Below, one piece after another: positions 14,596 to 23,425 of a stretch of DNA of 37,289 nucleotides. This stretch comes from Acidobacteriaceae bacterium (GTDB taxonomy: Bacteria > Acidobacteriota > Terriglobia > Terriglobales > Acidobacteriaceae). The position numbers and the translations under genes were made by a program. A model generated the notes under the pieces. It did not search any database. It was not told the origin of the DNA and saw only the letters and a program-made list of their open reading frames with translations. Where the stretch lies: NCBI GenBank assembly GCA_003131585.1, contig PKVW01000056.1, positions 5,589 through 42,877 of the forward strand, in the 5' to 3' direction. Numbering within the stretch: the first letter of the stretch is position 1; every line of letters begins with the position of its first letter.

Positions 14596-15798
14596 TTAGG
14601 TCGGTTTGCCGCGGAAGAAGTAGATGAGCTCGATGATCAGAATGATTACGACCATTAATTCCAGGACGAAGGCGCGGCTTTGGTTGAATTCGTCCACCAT
14701 GAAGCGGTAGAGCTCTTCGGCGGTTTGCAGCTTTTGCTGGACCAGGTCTTTGTAGTCGGGCACTCCGACTTTCAAGGCTGCGAGCTTGTAGAGGCGCGCG
14801 GAGAACATGTCGCTCAGGAACTTGATAGCGTTGTCGGCCCGCTCGGTCAGTTCGCTCACATCGAGCAGGACGGTGTGGAGTTTCGAGGCGGCGCGGGCGG
14901 TGCGCCAGCGCGACCAGAGGCCGCGGCCTCCGCGATCGAGGAAGTCGTAGACGCCTTCCAGCTGTTTGGTCAGCAGTTCGTCATAGTGGCGGAACTCGAG
15001 CAACTGCGAGTTGGCGTACTGCAGAAGTTGGATGGCAGTCTCGGCGCCGACGGGATTGTCGTAGATGAAGGCGGCGTTCCATCCGATCACGGCCAGATCG
15101 TTGGGGTAATAGGAGATTCGCGATTGAAGAATTTCCTGGCGCTCGCCCTCGGAAAGCGGCTGGGTCTCTCCGCGCACGACCTGGGAAATGCAGTCGCCCT
15201 GGGAAGCGAGAAGATCCGTAGCGGAGGGTGAGCCGGCAATCTCGCGCAGATGGAAGATGAAATAATCTTCTTTCAACCATTCGGTGGTATCGGGCTTGAC
15301 GTTATACGGTTTGACCAGCGCGGGAGCGGCGCGCTCCAGTTTTTGCTTCACGATGCGGGTTGCCAGGCTCTCGAAGTTGGTATCCCAAACCCAGCGGCTG
15401 GAAAGTTGCACCAGCTTGTCCCAGTCGCCGGAAAAGGGCAGCTCGAAGACCACGCTGACCACGCCGTAATCGAAGTACTTGATGTCGCCCTGCAGCCGCT
15501 CGCCGCTTTCAAGAACAAAGGGTTCGAGGGCCTCTTCGACCGGAGGACGCTGGTAGCGAACGTATCCGGGGGCGATGTGTTTGAAGCTGGCATCGGCGGT
15601 GCGCGCGCCGAGGATTTGGCGAAGCTGGTCGAGGCGAATCTCTTCGCACACGTCGAACTGGATCAACACCAGTACGGAGCCGCACAGGGGGACGTCCGTG
15701 GGCTTGGCGGCAACCAGGGCGGGCAGGGCCTCGGCGGGGACTTTGCCGACGGCTGGCTGCGGCGACGGCACAAGAAGCGTGCTCTTTTCGGTTTCCAT
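14596..15798 (-). CDS. RMD1/DUF155-like membrane-anchored protein
   Basis: The product is 400 residues. The N-terminal part (GSVLVLIQFDVCEEIRLDQL, then FDYGVVSVVFELPF) and the central helices resemble the DUF155 family (yeast Rmd1, mammalian RMND1, COG1723). As in that family, a single hydrophobic segment closes the protein (VLELMVVIILIIELIYFF, about 373-392). The C-terminal anchor implies that most of the protein faces the cytoplasm. Mitochondrial relatives support translation; the bacterial role is not known. I chose ATG 15798. The open frame continues upstream to 16017 but runs into the promoter of the divergent toxin-antitoxin pair. Confidence 0.65.
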   Translation of the reverse strand: METEKSTLLVPSPQPAVGKVPAEALPALVAAKPTDVPLCGSVLVLIQFDVCEEIRLDQLRQILGARTADASFKHIAPGYVRYQRPPVEEALEPFVLESGERLQGDIKYFDYGVVSVVFELPFSGDWDKLVQLSSRWVWDTNFESLATRIVKQKLERAAPALVKPYNVKPDTTEWLKEDYFIFHLREIAGSPSATDLLASQGDCISQVVRGETQPLSEGERQEILQSRISYYPNDLAVIGWNAAFIYDNPVGAETAIQLLQYANSQLLEFRHYDELLTKQLEGVYDFLDRGGRGLWSRWRTARAASKLHTVLLDVSELTERADNAIKFLSDMFSARLYKLAALKVGVPDYKDLVQQKLQTAEELYRFMVDEFNQSRAFVLELMVVIILIIELIYFFRGKPT

Positions 15799-15988
15799 GG
15801 CGTTCGGTTTCTTTCGAGAGGCGAAGCGCGACGGCGTCTGGGCGCACTGCAACCCGCCGGGTATTGCGTCACTGCGACGTGGCCTCGCGTCTATAACTAT
15901 TGTCCCAGAAAATGGGGAGGATGGGCAGGCGACCGATAAGTTGATGATGTACAAGGGTTTGTGCGCTAATTGAGGTGGCGAGAAATAG

Positions 15989-16017
15989 CGGACATCTCGC
16001 GAGAAAAGTGATAACAT
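15989..16017 (+). promoter_or_regulatory. Candidate promoter of the Phd/PIN operon
   Basis: CGGACA (15989-15994) and TAACAT (16012-16017) are 17 nt apart, each matching four consensus positions. Transcription would start near 16024, inside the palindrome at 16017-16035. Confidence 0.35.
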
Positions 16018-16035
16018 GTGTACATTGAGTACACA
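16017..16035. promoter_or_regulatory. Inverted-repeat operator of the toxin-antitoxin operon
   Basis: TGTGTAC-ATTGA-GTACACA is a 7+7 bp perfect dyad three bases before the antitoxin ATG. This is the usual place for autoregulation by a Phd/VapB-type antitoxin or its toxin complex. Confidence 0.6.
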
Positions 16036-16038
16036 ATA

Positions 16039-16332
16039 ATGGACACCGTCAGAATTGGCATCCGTGAATTCCGCGAGAAGCTAGCGGGCTATCTCGAATC
16101 CGATCAACCCTTGGCGATTACTCGTCATGGTGAAACGCTCGGGTTTTACATTCCAGCGCAGAAGCGCAGCCGGGCGGCGGAATTGCAGGCCATGCGGGCC
16201 GCTGCGAAAGATCTGGATGAGATGATCGCGTCGTGGGGAACGACGGAAGACGAAGTGATGGACGAGTACAGGCAGATTCGCCGGGCTGCCCGTGAGAAAA
16301 AGCGCAATGCCAAGCAGAGCCCTGGTAGTTGA
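16039..16332 (+). CDS. Phd/YefM-type antitoxin
   Basis: The product is 97 residues. Its N-terminal half fits the Phd fold: VRIGIREFREKLAGYLESDQPLAITRHGETLGFYIPA, with the strand-helix-helix-strand order and the typical R-H-G-E turn. This half should bind DNA as a dimer. The C-terminal half (ELQAMRAAAKDLDEMIASWG...) is helical and charged and would wrap the toxin. I chose ATG 16039. An in-frame GTG at 16018 lies in the operator, before the predicted transcription start. The PIN toxin gene overlaps its end by 26 nt. Confidence 0.75.
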   Translation: MDTVRIGIREFREKLAGYLESDQPLAITRHGETLGFYIPAQKRSRAAELQAMRAAAKDLDEMIASWGTTEDEVMDEYRQIRRAAREKKRNAKQSPGS

Positions 16333-16729
16333 CGCCAACATCCTCGTGCGGGCTGTCTTGGGGAAGCGCGTGCGCGAGGTGATCGAGACCCACGGCGGAG
16401 ACGTGTCGTTCTTCGTTCCCGACTCCGCTTACGCCGAGGCCGAAGAGCACTTGGCTGCTCTTGTGGTCAAGCACGGGGGCGATCCGGGGAAAGCGCTCAC
16501 CCTCTTGCGATCCTTGGGCCGTTTGATGGAACTGATTGGCAGCGATGTGTACGGCGAGTTCGAAGTTGAAGCACGAGAACGGCTGGCGCGGCGGGACCCG
16601 GAAGATTGGCCCATACTGGCGTGTGCGCTCGCGCTTCGATGTCCGATCTGGACAGAAGACACAGATTTTTTCGGTTGCGGCGTCGCTACGTGGACTTCCG
16701 ATCGGGTGCGGCTGTTCCTACGGGAGTAG
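16307..16729 (+). CDS. PIN-domain toxin (putative endoribonuclease)
   Basis: The product is 140 residues, the usual size for VapC-type toxins. The acidic metal site is present: Asp in ALVVDANIL, Glu in YAEAEEHL, Asp in RDPEDWPILACAL, and the terminal pair in WTEDTDFF. PIN toxins cut RNA (often tRNA or rRNA) until neutralised by the antitoxin encoded just upstream. The start is taken as ATG 16307, overlapping the antitoxin gene by 26 nt. A GTG at 16292 is possible. The gene converges with the FAD/Fe-S oxidoreductase gene, 38 nt apart. Confidence 0.75.
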   Translation: MPSRALVVDANILVRAVLGKRVREVIETHGGDVSFFVPDSAYAEAEEHLAALVVKHGGDPGKALTLLRSLGRLMELIGSDVYGEFEVEARERLARRDPEDWPILACALALRCPIWTEDTDFFGCGVATWTSDRVRLFLRE

Positions 16730-16767
16730 AACTGCTAGCCGTCGCGTTGGGGCAGCACCGCTTCTAA

Positions 16768-19700
16768 CTACTTCCTTCGAGACAATCCCCACAACAATGC
16801 CCCGCCTGCTGCCAGGGCAGCTAACCCCAGGCCGGCGCGCTTCATGGACTGGAACACTTCGGCCTCGCGGCGACGGGCGCGTGCGGACTCTGGATAGGGG
16901 AGGGATTCGGGCGCGCTGGAGCCTGCGCCGGTCGCGTTCAGCGCCATCTGGAGGACCTCAGCCAGGTGAAGGGCATGGCGGGGCGAGCCGTGAGCGATCT
17001 GTTCGCGGCAACTGAAGCCGTCGGCGATGATCAGCCAGTCGGGCGGAGCATGGCGGACGGCGGGGAGGAGTTCGAGCTCGCCGATGGCGATGGACAGGTC
17101 GTACTTATCGGGATCGAAGCCGAAGGAACCGGCCATGCCGCAGCAACCGGGAGCGGGGCTGTGGACGTCGACGCCCATGCGTCCGAGGACCGACTCTTCG
17201 GCGGTCATCTTCATGAGGGATTTGTGATGGCAGTGACCGTGGAGGAGCGCTTTGCAATCGAGCCGGGGCAGCGGGAAATTCTTTGCGCTGGTCTCCAGGA
17301 ATTCGCTGAGCAGGAAAGTCTGGCGCGACAAGGCTTGCGCCCGCTCGTCGTGGGGAAAGAGGTTGAGGAGTTCGTCACGAAACACGGCGACGCAGCTAGG
17401 CTCGAGGCCGACGATGGGAATGCCAGCTTCGATTTCGGGGGAGAGTTCGTCGAGAATCTGAAGCAGAAGCGCGCGGGCACGGTCGAGCATGCCGAAGTCG
17501 TAGAGCGGGCGGCCGCAGCAAAGATTAGCTCTTGGGACGAGGACCCGGAAGCCGGCGGCTTCGAGGACATCGACGGCGGCCTTCGCGGTCGCGGGCTGGA
17601 AATAGTTATTGAAAGTGTCGGGCCAGAGGAGAACGGGCGTTCCCTCAGGGGCTAAAGCCCTTAGGTTTTCAGCGCTATACGGCACGGCTGAAGCCGTGCC
17701 CTTCCCGAGCGTATCCTTACGACGGCTCGCCAGGCGTTCCGATCGTCGGCGTTCAAACCAGGCTTTGAAAGTCTCCGGAGCGAAGGCTGGGATGGCGCGC
17801 TGCTTGGGAACTCCGGCGACGAGCTTTGAGACGTCGCGCAGGAACGGAAGTTGCGTGATCAGGTTGGCAACGCCGGGCGCGTGCGATGCGAGGTGCGCCC
17901 ACAGATCGATGTTGCCGAAAGCATAGGCACTGCGCGGCCGCAGGCGTCCTTCGTAATAATGGGAAAGAAACTCGGCCTTGTAGGTGGCAACGTCGACGCC
18001 GACCGGGCATTCGCTTTTGCATCCCTTGCAAGCGAGGCAGAGATCGAGCGACCGCTTCACTTCTTCACTGCGCCAGCCGTCGCGGATGATCCCATCTCTT
18101 CGACTTTGGCCCTGGGTCATCTCCCAGAGCAGGTGGGCGCGGCCGCGCGTGGAGTGTTCTTCGTCGTGCGTGGCGCGGTAGCTGGGGCACATCAGGCCGC
18201 CTTCTTCGCGGCGGCACTTGCCCACGCCCACGCAGCGCAGAGTTGCCTGGGCGAGGCTGCCGTGGTCGGCGAGGAACTGGAAGTTGGTTTTGGGTTCCCA
18301 TGGAGAGTAAGCGGCGCCGAGGCGGAGATTTTCGTCGAGCTTGTAAGGCTCGACCAGCTTGCCGGGATTCATCTTCCAATCTGGATCCCAGGCCGACTTG
18401 AAGTCACGGAAAGCCTGAACCAATTCCGGGCCGAACATTTTGGGGAGCAACTCGGCGCGAGCTTGACCGTCGCCGTGCTCGCCGGAGATGGAGCCGCCAT
18501 AGCTGACCACGAGGTCGGCAGCCTCTTCCATAAACTTGCGGAACTTGGAGATGCCGTCTTTCGATTGCAGGTCGAAGTTAATGCGGGTGTGTACGCAGCC
18601 GTGGCCGAAGTGGCCATAGAGCGAGCCTTTGTACGCGTAGGCGGCCATCATCTTGCGCAGATCGCGGAGGTAGCCGCCGAGTTTTTCCGGCGCGACCGCC
18701 GAGTCTTCCCAACCTTCCCAACTCATCGGTTCACCGGGCACATGGGAAGTGACGCCGAGGCTCGACTCGCGGACTTCCCACACGCGCTTTGCCTGCCGCG
18801 TGTCGGTGTAGAGACGCAGGTTCGGCGGATGCGCGCTGCGGGTGAGAGTCTGCATTAGACTGCGGGCCTGGGATTCGGCTTCCAGCGCGGTCGAGGCGCC
18901 GAACTCCACCATCAGCCAGCCTCCGCCCTCGGGCAGGAGCGCGAGGCCTTCGGAGTTGATCCCTTTCGCTCGCGTGTAGCCGACGAGAAGATCGTCGAAA
19001 CCTTCGAGTCCGATCGGCTTATGGGCCATGATTTCGGGCACATGGTCGGCGCATTGATAAATGTCGGGATAGGCGACGACCAGCAGTACGCGTTCGGGCG
19101 GACTCGCGACCAGCCGGCACGTCGCTTCGAGAACCGTGACACACGTGCCTTCGGAACCGACGAGCGCGCGCGCCACGTGGAATCCGTTCTCAGGCAGGAG
19201 AAAGTTCAGGTTGTAGCCGGAGACGCGGCGAGGAATGTTGGGAAAACGCTGGCGGACGAGATCGCCGTAGGCGGCGGCGATGGTTCGCAGCTTGGTGTAG
19301 ATCTCGCCGCGGCGGCCGCCTTGCTGGAGGATGCGATCGAGTTCCGCGCTGGACGTGGCTCCGACCTTCATGCGCACGCCGTCGTAGGTGAGGATTTCCA
19401 GTTCCTCGACGTTGTCGTCGGTCTTGCCGGCCATGACCGAGTGGACGCCGCAGGAGTTGTTGCCGATCATGCCTCCGAGAGTGCAGCGGTCATGAGTGGC
19501 GGGATCGGGGCCGAAAGTGAGATGGTGCTTTTCGGCAGCGGCGCGGAGATGGTCGAGCACCACTCCGGGCTGCACGCGGGCGATGCGGCGGGCAGGATCG
19601 ATTTCAAGAATCCTCGCCATATACTTGGAGAAGTCGAGGATGACGGCGACGTTGCAACACTGGCCGGCGAGAGATGTGCCGCCTCCGCGGCAGAGCAGGG

Positions 19701-19968
19701 GCGCGCCGAACTGGCGGCAGAGCGCAATCGTCGCCAGTACATCGTCGGCATCGCGAGGGAGCACGACGCCGATGGGGACCTGGCGGTAGTTGGAGCCGTC
19801 GGTGGCGTAGAGCGCGCGAGTGCCGCGGTCGAACCGAACGTTACCGCGAACGTCATCGCGAACTCCGCCGCGAAATTGCGCGCGCAGAGCTGCGGCCAGC
19901 CCCGGCGCGTCCACCTGCGCGGACTTTGATTTTGCGGCTTCGGCGAGTTCTGGGAATCTGTCTTGCAT
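16768..19968 (-). CDS. FAD-linked oxidase/Fe-S/CCG-domain fusion oxidoreductase (GlcD-GlpC type)
   Basis: The product is 1066 residues. In order: a PCMH-type FAD-binding domain (GGGTSLAGQCC near 95; TLGGMIGNNSCG near 160), an FAD-linked oxidase C-terminal domain, a ferredoxin-like part with CVGVGKC...CP (near 577) and CLACKGCKSECPVG (near 642), then two CCG motifs (NLCCGRPL near 815; PGCCGMAGSFG near 940). The order is that of D-lactate/glycolate dehydrogenase-like fusions, which oxidise a 2-hydroxyacid and pass electrons to quinone. A terminal hydrophobic helix (GLGLAALAAGGALLWGL) suggests membrane attachment. Residues 752-775 are encoded by a palindromic repeat lying in the linker before the CCG part. 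The gene follows the zinc-ribbon gene by 13 nt. Confidence 0.85.
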   Translation of the reverse strand: MQDRFPELAEAAKSKSAQVDAPGLAAALRAQFRGGVRDDVRGNVRFDRGTRALYATDGSNYRQVPIGVVLPRDADDVLATIALCRQFGAPLLCRGGGTSLAGQCCNVAVILDFSKYMARILEIDPARRIARVQPGVVLDHLRAAAEKHHLTFGPDPATHDRCTLGGMIGNNSCGVHSVMAGKTDDNVEELEILTYDGVRMKVGATSSAELDRILQQGGRRGEIYTKLRTIAAAYGDLVRQRFPNIPRRVSGYNLNFLLPENGFHVARALVGSEGTCVTVLEATCRLVASPPERVLLVVAYPDIYQCADHVPEIMAHKPIGLEGFDDLLVGYTRAKGINSEGLALLPEGGGWLMVEFGASTALEAESQARSLMQTLTRSAHPPNLRLYTDTRQAKRVWEVRESSLGVTSHVPGEPMSWEGWEDSAVAPEKLGGYLRDLRKMMAAYAYKGSLYGHFGHGCVHTRINFDLQSKDGISKFRKFMEEAADLVVSYGGSISGEHGDGQARAELLPKMFGPELVQAFRDFKSAWDPDWKMNPGKLVEPYKLDENLRLGAAYSPWEPKTNFQFLADHGSLAQATLRCVGVGKCRREEGGLMCPSYRATHDEEHSTRGRAHLLWEMTQGQSRRDGIIRDGWRSEEVKRSLDLCLACKGCKSECPVGVDVATYKAEFLSHYYEGRLRPRSAYAFGNIDLWAHLASHAPGVANLITQLPFLRDVSKLVAGVPKQRAIPAFAPETFKAWFERRRSERLASRRKDTLGKGTASAVPYSAENLRALAPEGTPVLLWPDTFNNYFQPATAKAAVDVLEAAGFRVLVPRANLCCGRPLYDFGMLDRARALLLQILDELSPEIEAGIPIVGLEPSCVAVFRDELLNLFPHDERAQALSRQTFLLSEFLETSAKNFPLPRLDCKALLHGHCHHKSLMKMTAEESVLGRMGVDVHSPAPGCCGMAGSFGFDPDKYDLSIAIGELELLPAVRHAPPDWLIIADGFSCREQIAHGSPRHALHLAEVLQMALNATGAGSSAPESLPYPESARARRREAEVFQSMKRAGLGLAALAAGGALLWGLSRRK
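17647..17700. repeat. Two-hairpin REP-like element inside the oxidoreductase gene
   Basis: GGGCT-AA-AGCCC (17649-17660) and GGCACGGCT-GA-AGCCGTGCC (17681-17700; 9-bp stem) are separated by about 20 nt. Both share the core GGCT-R-AAGCC. The element has the same order and spacing as the one at 29754-29809. It is in frame and adds about 20 residues to the encoded protein. Confidence 0.85.
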
Positions 19969-19981
19969 CCGGCGAGCGTCG

Positions 19982-20668
19982 TTAATTCGAGGAGGAATTC
20001 GGCGCGTCAGACCTACGGGTCACATTTGTGATCTGGATCTTCGTCTTGTCGCCAGCCGCTTCAATGTTAATGGTGACCATGCTCTTATGATCGTTCGAGA
20101 CAATCGTGCAACGGTTCGCCTCGGAGCTCACCACCATCGCATTGGGAAATCGCGACTTATAGAAGCTGGCGACTTTGTCCACGGAATCGGCACTCTCGAA
20201 GTTTAGCGATGCCGTATGAACTCCTCCGAAAGTTGCGGAAGCGGCGCCGTCTTTCAAGGCTTGTGCTCCGGGATAGAGATCCACGCCCAGAGTGCGAGCC
20301 GCCTCTTGCGGATCTGTTGTGGTCTGGACGGTGCCGAACGGAGTTTCCACTTTCACATTGTCCCCCTCCTGGCGAACGTGGGTGCGATGGGCGACCCGCC
20401 ATGCGAAAAACGCGACTGAAGTGACGCCGAGAATTCCCACGAGCACGATCACGCCCACCACGATCAGAATGGCCTTAAGAGCGCCGCCCGAATTTGGCGC
20501 CGGGGCGGAAGCCGCTGGAAACGTGGAGGTCACTGGAGGCGCAGTGCCACCCGCAACCGGAGGCGTGACGGCCGGGGCGGGCGACGAAGCGACTACCGCT
20601 GCGCCGCACTTGCTACAGAACCTGGTTCCGGGAACCATACTCGCACCACAAGAATTGCAGAATGCCAT
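19982..20668 (-). CDS. Zinc-ribbon, single-span membrane protein
   Basis: The product is 228 residues. It begins with a double zinc knuckle, CNSCG (4-8) and CSKCG (18-22), followed by a Pro/Ala-rich linker, one transmembrane helix (ILIVVGVIVLVGILGVTSVAFFAW, about 66-90) and a C-terminal domain of about 130 residues (DLYPGAQAL, VASFYKSRFPN, MVTINIEA) with an alpha/beta look. The ribbon should face the cytoplasm. Proteins with this build are frequent in Acidobacteriota, with no known function. AGGTGAG precedes the ATG. It lies between the oxidase genes and the FAD/Fe-S gene on the same strand. Confidence 0.7.
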   Translation of the reverse strand: MAFCNSCGASMVPGTRFCSKCGAAVVASSPAPAVTPPVAGGTAPPVTSTFPAASAPAPNSGGALKAILIVVGVIVLVGILGVTSVAFFAWRVAHRTHVRQEGDNVKVETPFGTVQTTTDPQEAARTLGVDLYPGAQALKDGAASATFGGVHTASLNFESADSVDKVASFYKSRFPNAMVVSSEANRCTIVSNDHKSMVTINIEAAGDKTKIQITNVTRRSDAPNSSSN

Positions 20669-20751
20669 AGCTCACCTCATACCGATGGAGCGTTGCAGAC
20701 GGTCGGCGCGAGTATACCGCAGATTGGACGGGAAACAGAACGGGATTAAGC

Positions 20752-21045
20752 CTAGCTCCACAGCCGGGTCGCGTAGTCGGACATGCTGAGTCCCAGCAGC
20801 AGGAGCAAGAAGAACAATGCCACGATCACGACAAGTTTGGTGAGCTTTTCGCTGGCATGCCAGACATGCATAAAGAAAAGAGCGACCAGAGTTGCCTTAA
20901 GGGTGGCAATGCCGAGGGCAACGGCGGCATTGTACTGGCCGAGCTCTACGAAGGCGGCTTTATACGTGATGTAAGTACACAGCAACAGCGTGATCCAGAT
21001 GCCGAAATACATTTTCAGCGGCGACGATTTTGAATGTTCAGACAT
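20752..21045 (-). CDS. ctaF: Cytochrome c oxidase subunit IV (prokaryotic small subunit)
   Basis: The product is 97 residues with three hydrophobic helices (YFGIWITLLLCTYITY, AVALGIATLKATLVALFFMHVWH, LVVIVALFFLLLLLGLSM). The middle helix with ATLKATLVALFFMH is the signature of the caa3-type subunit IV family. It is an integral, non-catalytic subunit of the oxidase. I chose ATG 21045, preceded by GAGGA; the frame extends seven codons upstream. It is the last oxidase gene, separated by 24 nt from subunit III. Confidence 0.85.
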   Translation of the reverse strand: MSEHSKSSPLKMYFGIWITLLLCTYITYKAAFVELGQYNAAVALGIATLKATLVALFFMHVWHASEKLTKLVVIVALFFLLLLLGLSMSDYATRLWS

Positions 21046-21069
21046 AACGATCCTCGGACATAACACGCC

Positions 21070-21780
21070 TTACGGGTGCCGGTCGATCAGGTAAAGCAAG
21101 GGAAACAGGTAAATCCAGATAATGTCGACGAAGTGCCAGTAGAGGCCGCCGATCTCGACGGGAGTGTTGTACTCCGGAGTAAATCGTCCCTTCCAAGCCA
21201 TAATTAGGAGCCAGAGAAAAAGGCCAAGTCCGATGATCATGTGCAACGCGTGCAGGCCCGTCATGATGAAGTAGAGAGAGAAGAATATCTGCGCATGGCG
21301 CGGGTTGGCGTACTGACCCGGATGCCCGGGGAGCGGCACCTTGTCGAAACTGAACGAAGCGCCGGGGACGTGATGCTCCACGAATTTATCTTTGTACTCA
21401 ACTCCCTTGATGCCGAGAAAGGCGAGACCGAGGAGGAGGGTGATGCCGAGGCTGACGAGCAGCAACGTGCGGCGGGCGGTCTTCGCGGCCCAGACGGCGA
21501 GGACCACGGTCAAACTGCTGCAAATGAGTACGGCGGTGTTGGTGGCGCCGAGAGTTGCGTTGAGGGTCTTGCTGGCGGCGCCGAAATCGCCGAAGTACCA
21601 GCGGCGATAAATCAGGTAAGCGCAGAACAGACCGCCAAAAAACATGACTTCGGTGGCGAGGAAGACCCACATTCCCAGGCTGGCGGCATCGCGCTGCTGC
21701 TGCGGCTCGGCGAAGTGGTGCAAGAGTTCCGGGTGGTGTTGCTCCTCGTGGTGAAGGCCGACGAGCGTGCTATCGGGCAA
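21070..21780 (-). CDS. ctaE: Cytochrome c oxidase subunit III
   Basis: The product is 236 residues with the subunit III pattern: a soluble N-terminus, then helices such as [24 protein letters not shown] (which includes the conserved Glu), [44 protein letters not shown] and the ending [22 protein letters not shown]. It packs against subunit I in the membrane. It overlaps the end of ctaD by 11 nt, which points to translational coupling. Confidence 0.92.
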   Translation of the reverse strand: MPDSTLVGLHHEEQHHPELLHHFAEPQQQRDAASLGMWVFLATEVMFFGGLFCAYLIYRRWYFGDFGAASKTLNATLGATNTAVLICSSLTVVLAVWAAKTARRTLLLVSLGITLLLGLAFLGIKGVEYKDKFVEHHVPGASFSFDKVPLPGHPGQYANPRHAQIFFSLYFIMTGLHALHMIIGLGLFLWLLIMAWKGRFTPEYNTPVEIGGLYWHFVDIIWIYLFPLLYLIDRHP

Positions 21781-23425
21781 CGGGGACCTCCCGCTTGTGG
21801 GGCGCGTCCAACTCTTCGTAGTTGTAGGCCTCCCAGGTCACGACGGGTTCTTCGTCGAAGTTAAAAGTCGGCGGCGGCGAGGCGGTCTTCCACTCGAGTC
21901 CGGCTGCATTCCACGGATTGTCGGATGCCGGCTTGCCGTAGCGCATGGACCAGAGGAAGTAGACCATGGGCAGCAGATATCCGACGCCGAGGACGGTGGC
22001 ACCCGCAGTCGATAGAACATTGAGCACTTGGAACTCCGGCATGTGGCTGTAATCGTAATAACGCCGCGGCATGCCCATATAGCCGAGCAGGAACTGCGGG
22101 AAGAATGTGAGATTGAAGCCGATGAAAACGATCAACGCGGCCAGGCGGGCCCAGCCTTCAGGATAAAGACGGCCGGAAATCTTAGGCCACCAAAAATGCA
22201 TTCCTCCGAGATACCCCATGACCGCTCCTCCGACCATAATGTAGTGGAAGTGAGCCACGATGAAGTAGGTGTCGGTAACGTGGACATTGATGCCCAGCGC
22301 GGCCAGAAATAGTCCGGTGAGGCCGCCCATGGTGAAAAGTCCAAGAAATCCGAAGGCGTAGAGCATGGGCGCGTCGTAGTGGATCGAGCCTTTATACAGA
22401 GTGGCCGTCCAGTTGAAGACTTTGATGGCTGAGGGCACCGCCACCGCATAGCTCAAGAAGGAAAACACGAGAGCCGAGTAAATGGAAATGCCGGCCACGA
22501 ACATATGGTGGGCCCAGACGAGGAAACCGAAGACGGCGATGGCGATGGACGAAAAGGCGACAAAGCTATATCCAAAGATGCGCTTGCGGGAGAAGCAGGC
22601 GATGATCTCGGTGACGACGCCCATCGCTGGAAGAATCATGATGTAGACGGCGGGATGCGAATAGAACCAGAACAGGTGCTGGAAGAGGACCGGATCGCCG
22701 CCGAGTTTGGGATCGAAGATGCCGAGGTGCAGAGCGCGTTCGGCGGCGACCAGCACGATGGTGACGGCGATGACCGGCGTGCCCAGAAGCTGAATGATGC
22801 TGGTGGCGTAATGCGCCCAGATGAACAGGGGCAGGCGAGACCACGTCATGCCGGGCGCGCGCATGCGGTGGATGGTGACCACGAAGTTCAGGCCGGTGAG
22901 AATGGAAGAGAATCCCGCGACGAAGATCGCCAGTCCCGCTTCGACGATTTTTGTGTTGGTGAAGTTGGTGCTGAAAGGTGCGTAAAACGTCCAGCCGGTA
23001 TCCACGCCGCCGGTCAGCATGCAGTGCATCATCATTACGCCGCCGATGATGTAGAGATACCAGCTCAGCAGGTTGATGCGGGGGAAAGCGAGATCCCTGG
23101 CTCCGACCATCAAGGGCACGAGGAAGTTTCCCAGCACGGCGGGAATGGAAGGAATCAGGAAGAAGAACACCATGATCATGCCGTGCATGGTGAAAAGCTT
23201 GTTGTAAGTATCGGCCTGCACCAGATCGCCCGCGGGCGTGAGCAGTTCGAGGCGCATGAGCAGCGCAAAGAAGCCCCCGACAAAAAAGAAGAACGTGATG
23301 GAGACGAGATAGAGCAGCGCGATGCGTTTGTGGTCGGTGGTGAGCAGCCAGGACCAGACGCCGTACTCCTTGTTCAAATAGTTTTCGCGCTCAACGGGTT
23401 GTGGGATCGTGGTCGGCATACTCAT
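21770..23425 (-). CDS. ctaD: Cytochrome c oxidase subunit I (A2-type heme-copper oxidase)
   Basis: The product is 551 residues with 12 predicted helices. Heme and copper ligands are visible: [11 protein letters not shown] (low-spin heme His), [13 protein letters not shown] (CuB His and the cross-linked Tyr), and the distal [11 protein letters not shown] pair. The sixth helix reads YSHPAVY and not GHPEVY, so this is an A2-type oxidase whose D-channel ends at a Tyr-Ser pair in place of the Glu. It reduces O2 to water and pumps protons. It overlaps ctaC by 4 nt and ctaE by 11 nt. Confidence 0.95.
   Translation of the reverse strand: MSMPTTIPQPVERENYLNKEYGVWSWLLTTDHKRIALLYLVSITFFFFVGGFFALLMRLELLTPAGDLVQADTYNKLFTMHGMIMVFFFLIPSIPAVLGNFLVPLMVGARDLAFPRINLLSWYLYIIGGVMMMHCMLTGGVDTGWTFYAPFSTNFTNTKIVEAGLAIFVAGFSSILTGLNFVVTIHRMRAPGMTWSRLPLFIWAHYATSIIQLLGTPVIAVTIVLVAAERALHLGIFDPKLGGDPVLFQHLFWFYSHPAVYIMILPAMGVVTEIIACFSRKRIFGYSFVAFSSIAIAVFGFLVWAHHMFVAGISIYSALVFSFLSYAVAVPSAIKVFNWTATLYKGSIHYDAPMLYAFGFLGLFTMGGLTGLFLAALGINVHVTDTYFIVAHFHYIMVGGAVMGYLGGMHFWWPKISGRLYPEGWARLAALIVFIGFNLTFFPQFLLGYMGMPRRYYDYSHMPEFQVLNVLSTAGATVLGVGYLLPMVYFLWSMRYGKPASDNPWNAAGLEWKTASPPPTFNFDEEPVVTWEAYNYEELDAPHKREVPVAR

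Noticed and set aside
17851-18858. Long + frame opposite the FAD/Fe-S oxidoreductase
   Set aside because: It has no ribosome binding site and no domain, and it lies wholly antisense to a well-supported gene.
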